Shown here in pieces: positions 44,881 to 56,306 of a stretch of DNA of 64,000 nt. Where the stretch lies: positions 48,107,786 to 48,171,785 of the forward strand of contig QCXZ01000041.1 of NCBI GenBank assembly GCA_025024175.1. Reading direction: 5' to 3'. The notes beneath the pieces were generated by a model, which was given only the letters and a program-made list of their open reading frames with translations, was not told the DNA's origin and did not search any database. A program made the position numbers and the translations under genes. The DNA is from Rhyzopertha dominica. Taxonomy: Eukaryota; Arthropoda; Insecta; Coleoptera; Bostrichidae. Every line of letters begins with the position of its first letter. The first letter of the stretch is position 1.

Positions 44881-46011
44881 CTAAATCAAAGAGAAGTGCG
44901 CCCAACACGTAGGAATGTGAAGCTTATGCAATCAAGAGCACGTTATAGGTAAAAAAATTCAGCGGCCCACGTTCAAGCTACTCTAAATAAATCGGATAAA
45001 GTCAAAAGCAGCATAATCAATAGAAGATCAGCACGAATATTACAGTCCCCACTAATAAACTATATATTTTATCACCATCCCTTGCAGACTGCAAGACAGT
45101 ATCAACCTGTTACCAGTAATGCTACAAAAAAGCCCAAAAGGCAAATTAGAACGACGGCGTAGCATGTGAAAATGCATATATATCATATTGGCTAATGCGA
45201 AAAAAAAATCTTGTGATTTGGAACTTGGCACTCTGACAAACTGGTGCACTATTGGCTTGTGAAAAGAACAATTTGAAGTAAAGAATCAGAAAAAGGAAAA
45301 CTGATCAAATCAACAAATAATAAGGAAGCGCAAAAAAATAAAAAATTCTAAATGATCCCCGCCAGTTTCCTAGCAATCGCCGCCAATGACCGTGAATATT
45401 AACTTGTGTCGGTTTGCGGTGAGTTCGAGTAATTGGTGTGTAAATAATCGGCCGGCCAATCAGATCATAAGTCGGACCTGCGCAGGCCGCCAATTAAAAG
45501 TCTATTAATAATTATGTTTTTACCTGGGGGCCCGGGAGTTTGTTTGTATTATCGCTAAGGCTGTACTGTTCCGCAACGCTATGGAGCGGCCGTCCAGTCG
45601 GACGGAAACATTGACCTTTCTAATGCAGTGTCACTGTCAAGTTGGGAAATCTTTACCTTCGCGTGGCACCTTCTGCATTACCAATACACGACGAACACGG
45701 GTTATGCGAGAAAGGGAAAGAAACGTGGGGAGAATTTAATTTCTGTCACGTTCGATTCGACATTTTTGCACAAATAAAACGAATATTATTTGAGGTGGAA
45801 TTAGTAGTCCGCTTCGTTCATCCACATAAGCGTATGTATCTTAAAAAAATGTAATATGTATTTCATGATTTTCGCAAAGCATGTGCTTCACCTATGAACC
45901 TCATAAAAACGAATAGGGACATCATTTGCAAATGCATGATATTTCAAAGTCTTTAATTATTTATGCATATTGGTGACAACCATTGTAAGTAGAATTCTAA
46001 TTGCAATATTT
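44881..46011. other. Stretch without recognisable gene; GC-richer patch
   Basis: Positions 45,360-45,720 are GC-richer. ORFs of 62-70 codons carry no motif. Confidence 0.4.
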
Positions 46012-46394
46012 CTTTTAGGATAATGTGTCTCCTTTAAGGCCTGAATCAATTGCAAGTGATACGGATGAAATTGATTGCCTTTAATTATTCGGTGTAGTGA
46101 CGACAAATACCGGTTGCTCTTGAGACTAACTACCCTTTGACTAATATGAGGATTTTCGTCAATCATTTCCAATATTTTAATTTCACTGTCAGGACCTGTT
46201 GCTGTTCTTTCTCTTGACTTTTTCAGTGCTGGCCAGTTTGTCCATAAATTTAATTAAAGTCTCTTGAAAATTGTATCGGCAGGAGCTCTTCTATTTGGAA
46301 AACGTTGTCTGTATAAACGGGCAGCAGCGGAAGCATTTTTCTTGCATTCACCATAAATCAAAATCATATCTATTTTTTCATCATTTGAATACAT
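46012..46394 (-). pseudogene. Family 1 transposase N-terminal third (copy E)
   Basis: Starts at ATG 46394 (MYSNDEKIDMILIYGECKKN), then ASAARLYRQRFPN-type residues and RRAPADTIFKRL. A small indel near 46,245 shifts the frame. It continues with LEMIDENPHISQRVV and SSLHRIIKGNQFHPYHLQLI, QALKETHYPKR, then ends. No catalytic residues are present. It supplies the same DNA-binding half as copy C. Confidence 0.85.
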
Positions 46395-46567
46395 ATTGCC
46401 TTTTAATAAATACAGTGACAGGAACCATAGCGCATAGCCGTCATGGATTCCCAATTTATTTTTAAAATAATACCATTATGTAAAATAACCACATTGGCTA
46501 TGAGAATATATTTTTGGTTGCATTTTTAATTTCGTCAGGGTCATTATCATTCGTGAAACATCCTGTA
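46012..46567 (-). mobile_element. Family 1 copy E, 3'-truncated, reverse orientation
   Basis: The 5' end is complete, ending AACATCCTGTA at 46,567 with the full 62-bp repeat. The copy breaks off at about 46,012, inside the transposase gene, where AGATTATCCTAAAAG homology stops. There is no second terminal repeat. Confidence 0.85.
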
Positions 46568-47875
46568 TATGATAATTATATAACTCGGCCAAAGATATAC
46601 ATTCTTTAAGTTTTTTTTATTGTAAATTAACGTACGGCTAGGCTAATATAAAGTGGAAAATTAACAATACTGAAAATAAAGCAATATTACATTTTGTCAC
46701 TAATCTAGAGCACATTTCAAGAATTACATCACTCGCAATAATTCCGGGTCTCATTTGTTTTGTGTTTTGCTGTAAGAAATTGTACCTAGCTGTGCCGAAA
46801 TTATTATTTTACAGGTTTGTATTTAGTAAAATAAAAGTATTAACTACCTTGAAGGACCATCTTTTTGTTTATATTTTTTTATTATTCTTTGCAAATACAT
46901 ATTTTGATTATAAAGAAATAGCTCCTTTCATAAACTCAAAATGTCTATAGATAAGATGATTAAATATATTAATAATCGCAGTCTTTAAACCCAGAATAAA
47001 TTATTATATTTATACCGGTGGGTAGAGAAAAAATGAATTATCCTTAACATCATTTGGTGTATTTTGTGTATACGTTTTAAACTGCAATAAATTCGCAAAG
47101 TTCTGTGCTAGATTAACTCAGGACAGAATTGCTATGGTTTACAGCCTACTTATTAAAAATTAATACTGCAGGTGTGGTCTGTACCCTATCTGTTAACTTC
47201 CAATAATTACCGTGACACGTTCAGATTTATCAGTTATATCACCACACATGACGCTTTATCATATACAGAAATCGTACCCAGAAAATTCATTACTTTCAGC
47301 GGACTCGTATACCAGGACTAACCTAATTTCGCAATCGTTGGTATCAGTCAAACATACGGCCATTATGTGAGCTCATGTCGGCCATTTCTCAATATTAAAT
47401 TAATGCAAATAAAGCGCTAATGGTTTGTTACGCCATGTCATTAGAAAAAAGCTCGTGGCAGTGATAGACGGTGCTTCTGTTTGCTATTGTCATCGGGCAG
47501 CAAATTGGTTTGGGGAGGTTAGGCAATAACATGGTCAAAATTAAAATTGTATTGTTGGATGTAATAGGCTGTTACTGATACTTCTCATTGTGAAATCTGT
47601 GTCGTAGTGTCCTTACTTTACAATTCTTTCTATACAGAAACAGGTGACAGTAAAACAGGTTTCATTTTTTGACCCTCAAAACCGTCCCTAATTGAATATT
47701 GTGACAATACATCAGTTATTAAAGAAAATATTTACGAAAAACTAAAAGCAAATTGAACATTTGACACACTGCATCTCTGAAATCATCCACTTTTTGACTC
47801 AGGTAAGTTGGGTCATCTTGTAGCCTCAGCAGTTTGTGGTAGCATTTTCCCCATCTTTTAAAAATATTTTTAGGT
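46568..47875. other. Stretch without recognisable gene; weak ratchet-like motif
   Basis: AT-rich and non-coding. ACTTTTTGACTCAG|GTAAGTTG at 47,789-47,810 combines 3' and 5' splice consensus (see findings). Nothing else. Confidence 0.4.
47790..47808 (+). promoter_or_regulatory. Weaker candidate recursive splice site
   Basis: CTTTTTGACTCAG ends at 47802 and GTAAGT starts at 47803. The 5' splice half is perfect; the pyrimidine tract is short and interrupted, and no good branch point is seen. Same strand as the candidate at 40,025. Confidence 0.2.
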
Positions 47876-49458
47876 TTCTTTTACCTTATACGAGGGTGAA
47901 TGCTTCCAGCGTCCATAATATAAGACAATATTTTCTCGGAAAGATCGCTGTCTCTTGAAAACACTTATGTAGGAAAAAGCTGTAGTTTCATCACAAATTC
48001 TTCAGACTTTATTGATATTGTAAGAGGTTTAAGTATTTCAGAAGGTGACATTTTAGTTAGTTTTGACGTGGTTTCTTTATTTACGAAAGTAACCATACCT
48101 GAAAAGATAGATACTATCAAATCCAAACTTAATAGAGATCCCCTAGGTGACACGATAGCCAGATTATCTCAACATTGTTTAAAATCTACTTATTTCTTAT
48201 GGAACGATAATTTTTATGAAAAAAATCAGGTTGTGCAATGGGTTCACCTCTAAGTCCTGTAGTAGCCAATTGTTTGTGGAAAATTTTGAACTGGTAGCGA
48301 TAAACAGTTTTCAGTTTAAGCCAAAATGTTAGTATTGGTACGTAGATGACACTTTTGTTATTTTTCCCTATGGTATAGAAGAGTTGGGCAGGTTTCTAAA
48401 TCATGTGAACAGTCAAAATCCTGACATAACATTTACTATGGAATTAGAAAGCAATGGCAGTTTATAAACACTGGACAGTTAGGACACAAGGTTTACAGAA
48501 AACCAACACACACAGACAGGTATTTACATGCCACATCCCACCACCCTCCCTCTCAAAAGAATAGTCTTATAAGGACGTTATTTGTTAGAGCACAAAGGAT
48601 CTCAGACCAAAGTTCTTTACAAAAAGAAATATATCATCTTAAATCAGCGCTACTGAGGAATGAGTAAGAATATTTGGTCAGTTTTTAATAAAAGTGCTCA
48701 TCAAAATCTAGTAAATTCTCAGCGAGGACAAAGTAAATTGAAGTTGAGTTTGCCTTATGTACAAGACCTTTCGGAAAAATTTAAAAAGGATGCTTAGAAA
48801 ACACGATATTTTAGTTGTTGATAGTATATATAATAATTTAGATAAAATTTTAAGTTCTACTAAAGATAAAGTACATTTAGAGAGTGAAGGTTTTTACAAA
48901 ATTACTTGTTCTTGCGGCAAGTGTTACATAGGTCAAACTAAAAGAAAAGTAGGTACGCGTTTGAAAGAACACATACGTGCTCTAGGTTGCAAGAGATAGA
49001 TAAATCTTCCATAGCTGAACACTAAACACATGATTGACTTTGATAAAACAAAAATTTTACATGGAGAAAAATAATATCACAAACGTCTAATAAAAGAAGT
49101 TATAGAAATTTGTAGGAATACTAATAATTTTAATAGAAATTGTGGAAATTATGAGTTAGGTGACATTTGGAAGGCTATTTTGTAGTTATCTTTTATCAAG
49201 TAGTTCGTGTATACCTAATAGATAGGTAGTTCCTTTTTCGTCGTCAGGTTCTTTTTTATCAGGTTGGCACGTTGTTTCTATGACGTCTCGCTTCCTTGGT
49301 GATTTGTTTGTTAACTGTCAAAATTTTGTTTGTACTTGTGTCAGGCAAATTTTGACAAAGATCACAGGTGTAATCGAAATGTCAGACTTATAACTTTTTG
49401 TCAGTGTTTTCAAGAGACAACAATCTTTTCGAGAAAATATTATCTTCTTTTACCTTAT
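47876..49458 (+). mobile_element. Penelope-like element K with 14-bp target duplication
   Basis: TTCTTTTACCTTAT is present at 47876-47889 and 49445-49458. The left end carries the 34-bp tail (TACGAGGGTGAATGCTTCCA...) and an inverted copy of the terminal block (GACAATATTTTCTCGGAAAG, TCTCTTGAAAACACT). This leads directly into RT coding sequence. The right end has the terminal block in normal orientation, ending GAGAAAATATTATCTT. Same family as J, opposite orientation. Confidence 0.9.
47965..49187 (+). pseudogene. Penelope-like RT plus GIY-YIG endonuclease (copy K)
   Basis: More complete than copy J. LSISEGDILVSFDVVSLFTK (about 48030-48090) carries RT motif A with its Asp. GCAATGGGTTCACCTCTAAG at 48235 reads AMGSPLSPVVANC (motif B, frame shifted by one), and WYVDDTFVIFPYG (about 48330-48370) is motif C with both Asp. 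Then come NPDITFTMELESNGSL and HKVYRKPTHT-like residues, SLPYVQDLSEKF, and the GIY-YIG nuclease EGFYKITCSCGKCYIGQTKR, VGTRLKEHIRA (48,880-48,985). The end NCGNYELGDIWKAIL is near 49,140-49,185. Several frameshifts and stops; the N-terminal RT part is missing. Confidence 0.9.
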
Positions 49459-50476
49459 TAATGTTCTCTCGTTGAATTAAAAACGTAGTGCTCGTGTTAC
49501 TCTGATTCCAACTAACAGTGTAAGACGGAACTCTCAAAAATTGCGAGCCCGAGATCGATCTCCGAGATACCAATAAGACAGCTGTCTTATGAGAATGAAG
49601 TAGCTAAAAGAACCTGTTGCTCATTTTACTGACAGTTGCAGCATGTACCAAAACGACGAAGAAGCGGCGCAGTACAACGTCGGACAAAAATTTTGTGACG
49701 TTATCTGCGGCCCCCGACACTGACAGTTACTAATACGCGTCCAGATATCTTCGGTGGCCAGCCATGCGGGAATAAAAGACAATAACTAACGAAGTAACGG
49801 TTAGAATCTGATAAACGACGCATTGCGAACATTCTTATGATTCTACGATGGCCCGCGGCCGGTCTACATTCCCTTCGTTTTGTTAATTTTAATCCTATGT
49901 CCGTGGAACTTCGGATGGTTGCGGTCGAGCAGCGGCGTCGACTTTTTCAAGTGGCGGTTTTTTGCGTCAAGATTATTTGATTGCATGTTATTCGAACGCG
50001 ATAGCTATCCCGTAGAGAATTGGGAATTGCATTTTGACAATGTTTTCCGCAGTAGCAAGCTTCTACAAGATCAGGGCGAATATAGTTAAGGAAAAAGAAG
50101 TGAAGATGATAAGAAGTGCACTTTTGTTTGTTATGCGCTCGAAAACGAAATATTTTAAAGCTAAGCTGATTTCTTGTAACAATTCTGACGATGACATTTT
50201 ACTTCTGAAGATGCCAGCATTACTGGCGAAAAGGGCTTTGAGCTACGAAATTTAAGCTTGCGTTCGTTGGGATTAAATTAGGAAATGTAGATTTCATGCA
50301 GGTACTTAGAATCCTATTCTAGAATTTAAAAAAAATCCGAATTTTATAAACTTTTTTTACAAACCATCATTTGATCGCTATGTGAACGTACACAATTTTC
50401 ACTAGCACGGAACCCAAAACCCACATTATCATCTATAGATGGACAACTGATGAGCTGTAATGACAGCGAAATGGTA
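49459..50476. other. Stretch without recognisable gene; GC-richer island
   Basis: Positions 49,600-50,060 are GC-richer, with a 69-codon plus ORF lacking motif. Nothing recognised. Confidence 0.4.
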
Positions 50477-50528
50477 CTATCTGCAGTTGGTTGAGGTGTA
50501 GACAGCACAACATAGACATGCATTTTAA
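50477..50528. repeat. Half copy of palindrome O
   Basis: CTATCTGCAGTTGGTTGAGG, TGTAGACAGCACAACATAGA, CATGCATTTTAA matches 3248-3311 with a 10-base gap (TCTCGATAGA absent) and few substitutions. Lies about 40 bp before another transposase relic. Confidence 0.7.
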
Positions 50529-50565
50529 CATCATTAAATGTTTGGACTAAAATTTTCATCTTCCT

Positions 50566-50760
50566 ATTGGTCCTTTTTTAAATGGCCACCTGAATGGACA
50601 AACCTTTCTGCATTTTTTTATGCAATAGATAGATAAAAATCTTTTAATAGATATTCCTCTAGCAACACTTCAGATAATGTGGTTTCAACAAGATAAAAGT
50701 TCTGGCTCATAATTACGCTGTCGCAAAATAATTTTTAAAGAGAATAAACTTTCCAAACAG
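50566..50760 (+). pseudogene. Tc1/mariner (DD41D-like) transposase scrap
   Basis: GPFLNGHLNGQTFLHFF then, after a stop, DIPLATLQIMWFQQDKSSGS matches the stretch before and including the second catalytic Asp in Family 1/element I (GPYFFRDSLNGNTYLNFL...WFQQDGAP). SLLSIQSTQ-like residues beyond it are not conserved. Both sides truncated. Confidence 0.6.
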
Positions 50761-51405
50761 GTGGATATTTTATGGGGGAACTCTTTATTGTCCATCCAGA
50801 GCACCCAATCTAGCACTACTGATTTTTTTAGTGAGGACAGATACTTCACTTGTTTCTTTATGATTTCCTGCGTTATCTCCAACAATCCCAAACAATTATT
50901 ATCCATGAGTCTTAGTTTGTATGATCACGTATCTAGATTCTTTGTTACTATCGTTTTGTTCTTTTTAATTCGCTTGTTCTCTTATTAATATAAGAAATAA
51001 TTTAATTAAAATTGGCCTTGTGGACAATAGTTGTTCTGATAATTGATATTTAGAATAGTATTCATGGAAAGATTCCAGGATTGTGGTGTATTCTGACTGA
51101 CCAGTTGGTACGTCTTGCCTGATGAGTTCTAAAAGGACGAAACAGAGTCGCAGGCTCAAACTGACGAGCCAAAGCAGACAAATTTATTTGTTTACAAAAC
51201 GATGTCCATAGAAGACAGAGAAATTTCAGTTTTTGGAAAATAATAAGCACATCTTAGTGACATATGATATGGAGTTTAATTCTTCATCTCACCACGTAAA
51301 AATATTGCTACAACGAGGGACTCGGTTACAAAAGCGCGAGGTGGCGTTCAATAGCATTACGCGTATAGTAGTAAACTTCGTCATACATTTTTATTTGAAT
51401 AGGGC
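50761..51405. other. Stretch without recognisable gene
   Basis: AT-rich; short overlapping ORFs on both strands without motif. Confidence 0.4.
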
Positions 51406-51407
51406 AT

Positions 51408-51478
51408 TGGTGATGCAGTGGCAGCTCATTAGAAAGGCACTCAAAAGATCCGGGTTCAACTCACGGTCAAAGTTGGTA
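51408..51478 (+). repeat. tRNA-like sequence, possible SINE head
   Basis: TTGGTGATGCAGTGGCAGCTC resembles a Pol III A box region. About 35 bases on, CCGGGTTCAACTCACGG forms a T-arm (four of five pairs) with B-box GGTTCAACTC. It is followed by a short body and an A run (51,498-51,507). The anticodon and acceptor stems do not close well, so it is not a functional tRNA gene. Confidence 0.4.
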
Positions 51479-51479
51479 A

Positions 51480-52789
51480 CATTTATATCATTCTATAAAA
51501 AAAAAATCAAGTTATCCATGTTTAAATTTGTCTAGACTGCAATCTATATAACAATCGCTATAAAGAAAGTTATTGGTTGGATAAAAAAATGTTCATATCT
51601 AGGTCTCTCCTTAACTGAGTGTATTTTAAAAATGACTGGTTTATTTATTTTAATTACAAGAGCAAAAGTCGTGCTCCAGTGACAGATAAGTAATTGAAGA
51701 TTCCGTTTTCGACGACCATGCGAGAACGCTTTGCCATTGACGCCCGCGGTTCAGTAGAGTTCACATGTGTCGCTTGACCTTGCGCGCCGTTACTTAATTG
51801 TACATCATCTTTTCACAATCGGGCCATAAATTATCGTAATTAGCGATTTATAATATGTAACTAGATATTCGTTATGTTAACAGTTACAAATCGTCGGCGT
51901 TAGATTTGGTCCTTCGGTGGCCATAATTCTTGAGCGGTTTTAAAATGCTTGTTTTGAAGGTGCAACGCCCACTTCGCAAGTTTTTTTTTGCGCGGTGGAA
52001 GAGGAATGGATGACCGTCTTGACTGTCCAAATGTCGTTTATCTTGTAATTTTATGCTTGAAATGAATTGTGCTGGTTCAAACTTTGAATTTCCAAAGGAA
52101 ATTGTGAAAAAATCACATAATTTATTAATAATGTATTTAAATTAAATTTATGTGTGTTCACTGTGTTTTCATAACCAGTTTTGTTTCCTTTCAAAGTAAT
52201 CTAGACAGTGTTCTAAAAAAAGGATCGTTCTAATAAAAAACAATTCCTAACATTAAAGGGCTAATCTTATCTCATAAGACGATGCAGGACAGCATCCGAA
52301 CGTTTGTTATGTTCCATCTTTTCTATAAACAACATTATCGAAATGACACACCTTCAAGCAATTGGCCGATTGTTTTCTGGCTGAATACAAGCCAAGCGGC
52401 AGTATTCAAAATTTAAACCCTCCGAATGAAGTAAGAAACGTAGAAGCCAAACAGTTTCTAACCAAGGGAATTTGCCAAAACCCATTATTGGCGTCTAGTT
52501 TGTTGAAAACCTTAGCATTGTGTAAGTAAAATCAGAATCTGGTATAAGAAAGAATTTTCTAACAATAGTTTTATTTAACTGAGATGGGTCAACCCACAAG
52601 CGAATTATTAGTATATTTCAAAGATTGAGCCATTTATTATTTGTGTGTTTGATCGAAAAACGTATCCAGTGCAGAACCACACGAGAAACGGGGGAACGAA
52701 ATCCAGTCAGGTGGGAAATATCGATAGAAAACATACTACATCGCTGAAATGTTTCTGTACCACTGGAAAACAGCCACAATTTTAGTTTT
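51480..52789. other. Stretch without recognisable gene
   Basis: Positions 51,690-52,020 are GC-richer; the rest is AT-rich. No motif-bearing ORF and no clear repeat. Confidence 0.4.
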
Positions 52790-53028
52790 TGTCGTAACTG
52801 AAAAACGCTACATGCGACTGAAGGTTTGAAGAAAGGCGAAGCAGAAGTAGAAATAGTGTCTAAAATCCTGCTTTTAAATTATGGCTAAAGGGAAAAATAG
52901 CTACATTTTTTCCTTCGAAACTCAAAAACACTAAGTGCTACTGATCTAAGGTTTGAAGCAAGACGAAGCAGGAATTTGGTTGCAGAAGTAGGAATAGTTT
53001 GCAGATATCCTGCTCGTAATTTTTAGCT
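52790..53028 (+). repeat. Tandem repeat (about 125-bp unit), left flank of LINE
   Basis: Two diverged units: GCTACATGCGACTGAAGGTT through GGCTAAAGGGAAAAATAGCT, and GTGCTACTGATCTAAGGTTT through CGTAATTTTTAGCTAA. Shared words are GGTTTGAAG, GAAGCAG, AGTAG.AATAGT and ATCCTGCT. A third unit resumes at 54601 beyond the LINE. Confidence 0.75.
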
Positions 53029-53029
53029 A

Positions 53030-53087
<58 letters not shown>

Positions 53088-54600
53088 TATTACCCAGCAG
53101 ACAATTAAGTCCTATTACAGGATAAATACAAAAACAGAAACAGTCAGCAAAAATGTTCATGTATGCACAAATTGAATTAAATTCTATAATTCAAAGAATA
53201 CAAAAAATGAATGAATTTATGTATAACAAAGACAATAATGAAAAAAAAGTACATAAAGTCAGAGTGGAATTCGAGGAATAAACACTATGGAATACCAGTT
53301 ATTACACTTTTAGAAATTTTCTTAAATGTTAAGCTACTACCACAAAACAGGTCAAGGGTTTGGTTGTACTTATTATAGTTTCTCACAGCAGTATATAGTG
53401 GAGAATTAAAGTGATGCATGGTACTAGTGACTTCATAGCTAAACAGAGTAGTGTATCTACTAGCTGGTCGCGGGATCTGAAATTTTAGCATCTGTAACAA
53501 TGGTTGAGATACAAAAGTGCCATCAACTAACTTATACGAAAACAAAACAGAAGAGTAGCATCTTCTATCGGCTAACGCAGATTGAGAAAAGTTGCAAGTA
53601 AAACACATTGTGGGTAGTTTTGTACAGGATAAGCGTGATATTTAACAAAATACAAATATTTCAAACCCCTTCGTTGAACTCTTTCCAGGGCATTTACATG
53701 ATTGTCATAATGGGGGCTCCAGACCAATGAACAGTATTCTAATTTGTTTCTAATATAACAATAATACAAAGACAAGAGCGTATCAATATTTACAAAACCT
53801 CTGGTATTTCTCTTTACAAAACCGAGCATCTTCAAAGCATCCTCACAAATTTTTTCAATGTGCGGAGAGAAGGACAGCTGACTATCAATGACGACGCCAA
53901 GATCCCGAACTCGAGAGCGTTTCTCCAAAATAATGCCATTTATATTATAATCAAAAGTAAAATTACTGATTTTGCGAGAACACGTTAGTACACAACATTT
54001 AGTGATATTGACTGTCAGTCTATTGTGGCTACACCACTGAACAAAGGAATCAATAGACTTCTGCAATGCAACACAATCAGATTCCGAATTAATTACATTG
54101 AATATTTTTAAATCATCTGCGTATAGCAAAAACGGACATGACAACTGCTCCTCCACACTATTAATGTAAATATTGAAAAGTAAAGGACCAAGAATTGAGC
54201 CTTGTGTCACACCAGTTGGTGTATTGAATTGTGCAGATTTAACATTTCTATATTCAACAAACTACCTTCTACCGTGCAACATTGAATGAAACAATTTGAT
54301 AAGATTATCACAGAGACCGATGCTATCCAGCTTGCTCAGGAGAATATCCACGTCCACAGTATCAAATGCCTTAGACATATCCGTATAAACTACATCGACC
54401 TGCAACCTTGCGTCAAGTGCACTTGACAAATTTTGTACAGATTCACATAAATTGGTTAGAGTGGATTTTCCTCTAATAAAACCATGTTGTTCAGCAATAG
54501 TTAAAGACGAAAAATGACTATAGAGAACGTCCGATAAAATACATTCAAACAATTTCGAAAAATTGCAAATATTAGCAATCGGTCTGTAATTTTGTATGTC
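53029..54600 (-). mobile_element. LINE, 5'-truncated, with (ATT)n 3' tail
   Basis: The minus-strand non-LTR retrotransposon ends in (ATT)n (plus strand (AAT)n, 53029-53083) after TAATAAAGT, and starts abruptly within the RT at about 54,600. Both flanks are pieces of the same tandem repeat, which fixes the boundaries well. A short GCTA is the only shared base string at the junctions. Confidence 0.9.
53285..54600 (-). pseudogene. LINE reverse transcriptase (CR1/Jockey group)
   Basis: RT from NYRPIANICNFSKLFECILS to the C-terminus. The blocks are HGFIRGKSTLTNLCESVQN, VDVVYTDMSKAFDTVDVDIL (motif A), TGVTQGSILGPLLFNIYINS (motif B) and CPFLLYADDLKIFNVI (motif C, both Asp present). WCSHNRLTVNITKCCVL and RVRDLGVVIDSQLSFSPHIE follow, then LEYCSLVWSPHYDNHVNALE and, in another frame (53608-53285), RRCYSSVLFSYKLVDG. 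One in-frame TAG lies just after LHGRR (about 54,262) and one frameshift near 53,590; otherwise open. The endonuclease and first ORF are missing by truncation. Confidence 0.9.
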
Positions 54601-54770
54601 GCTACATGCGACTGATCTGAAAGTTTGAAGCAAGGCTAACCAGGAAATGGCTGCAGTAATAGAAATAGTTTCTAAAAATCCTGCTTTTAAGTTGTAGCTA
54701 AGGGAAAAATAGCTACATTTTTCCTGCTCGTAATTTTTAGCTAAATTTGAAGATGACCACAATTAAGGTT
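54601..54770 (+). repeat. Tandem repeat, right flank of LINE
   Basis: GCTACATGCGACTGATCTGA, AGTTTGAAGCAAGGCTAACC through CCTGCTCGTAATTTTTAGCT continues the unit seen at 52790-53028. It ends in an AATTAAGGTTTTTGTCATAA stretch like the one before unit 1 (AATTTTAGTTTTTGTCGTAA). Confidence 0.75.
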
Positions 54771-55479
54771 TTTGTCATAATTCAAATTCGTAAAGTAAAA
54801 ATTCTGAAAATTTTTAATGTTGGTCCCAAACGATGGCGCGCCGCTGCTGCCATCTCCCTTCCCGCGAACCGGTTTCCCGGCGGTTCGTGCAGTTTGTATT
54901 TAGTGTAATTTTATCTATGTTGCTATCTGAGAACATAGAAGACCATCGGCATTCGGCGACGCGGTCCCCCTTTTTATTAAGTTGAATGACACGAAATCAG
55001 TTGTACGCCATTAATTTCTTATAAGCGTTTTGTTAATTACGGCCGGGGACCGTTCGATCCATTGTTAATTGCTGCATCATTTTTATCGCTTTTAATGACA
55101 TGCACGGGCTTGCAGTCCCAATCCACCCAGATACGATCCGGCAGGTAAACGGTTCTTGGAGACGGACAAAAAAATCAAATCGAACGGTACAATCGGACAG
55201 CGATGTCAAAATTGAGTACGACTGGTCCGAAACAAACAGTTCGTGGGATGGAGTCCAGAAAAGTCTACACCGTATCAGTTTTGTTAGTCTATATATTTTA
55301 CCAACATTATTTGAAATAAAGTAAAGTATAAAATTCAAATTTTTTTGCAAAAAAACGAAAATTATGTTACTAGAGAAACATTATATGACGTCATCAAATG
55401 TTTTGTGATAGAACCATAAAATGACGTTCAAGAAGAATTTTTGTTTATGACAGGTGTCAATATTCAATACCCGTGCAGT
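54771..55479. other. Stretch without recognisable gene; GC-richer island
   Basis: Positions 54,830-55,250 are GC-richer. Overlapping ORFs on both strands (74 and 105 codons) without motif. Confidence 0.4.
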
Positions 55480-55640
55480 ATAGATACTACTCAAAAGTAG
55501 TATTCAAAGTATTAGAAGTATCGAAAGTATCAAAGTATTAAAAGTACCTGATATACTGAAAGTATCGAAGTATCGAAAGCATCAGGTATAGAACTACAGA
55601 ATATAGAATGTATCAAAAGTATTGAAGATGCTTCCATATG
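55480..55640 (+). repeat. Degenerate AAGTATCGA minisatellite, left arm
   Basis: Repeats of AGTATCGAA / AGTATCAAA / AGTATTAAA at about 9-11 base spacing. The complement of this motif fills 55790-55915, making an inverted pair. Confidence 0.8.
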
Positions 55641-55789
55641 GGTACTATATATATATGAATGGTTAAATCACAGAATATTGCAATAATTTCGATTCTTCGT
55701 ATACTTTATAAATCATTCATATATTTACATACCCCCGATATCTTTGATTGTGACAATATTGTGGACGCTACTATTTTTTGATACGTAGT

Positions 55790-55915
55790 TTTACAATTTT
55801 GTAATAATTTCAGTACATTTGATACTTTTGAATATGTTTGATACATCTAAATACTTTCACTATTTTTGAATACTTTCGATTCTTCGATACTCTTGACTAC
55901 TTTCCATACTTTTAA
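55790..55915 (-). repeat. Degenerate TTCGATACTT minisatellite, right arm
   Basis: TTTGATACTTTTGAATATG, TTTGATACATCTAAATACTT, TCGATTCTTCGATACTCTTG and so on: the same short unit as 55480-55640, in the opposite orientation, about 150 bp away. Confidence 0.8.
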
Positions 55916-56306
55916 ATATATAAAAATCCGCTCCAGATGGGAAAGAACTTTTATACATTCATTTAAGAAGCTCAAAATTTAACCACATCCTGATATCAAG
56001 TGCGATAGAATAGTGTTCTCGATTGCTTACAGATTGCAATATTCTGCTGCAGGTCTGCGCGGAAAACGAACTGATAGTAAATCTTTCAAAAAGTTTCAAA
56101 AATTGGCCTCAAAAGCAGTGCAGAAGAATACTTTAAAGGCACTGTCGATTGTTGTGGATAACGTAGGTAACAAAAGTTTTGACACAAAACAATTCGCGGG
56201 ATTTTTCGAAGTGCATTAGCATTATTGTATTACCATTGCATGCAAAACAATAACAAATGTCAATACTTGTGACATCTGTACTGATTTAGTTTGTAATTAC
56301 TTTAAA
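55916..56306. other. Stretch with one unrecognised short ORF
   Basis: A plus-strand ORF at 56013-56219 (68 codons; RTDSKSFKKFQKLASKAVQK...) has protein-like composition but no family I recognise. It may be part of the older transposon environment that follows. Confidence 0.3.

Noticed and set aside
54262..54762. Treating the whole 166-codon minus-strand ORF as LINE protein
   Set aside because: The first about 54 codons (54,762-54,601) fall in the flanking tandem repeat; RT similarity starts at NYRPIA.
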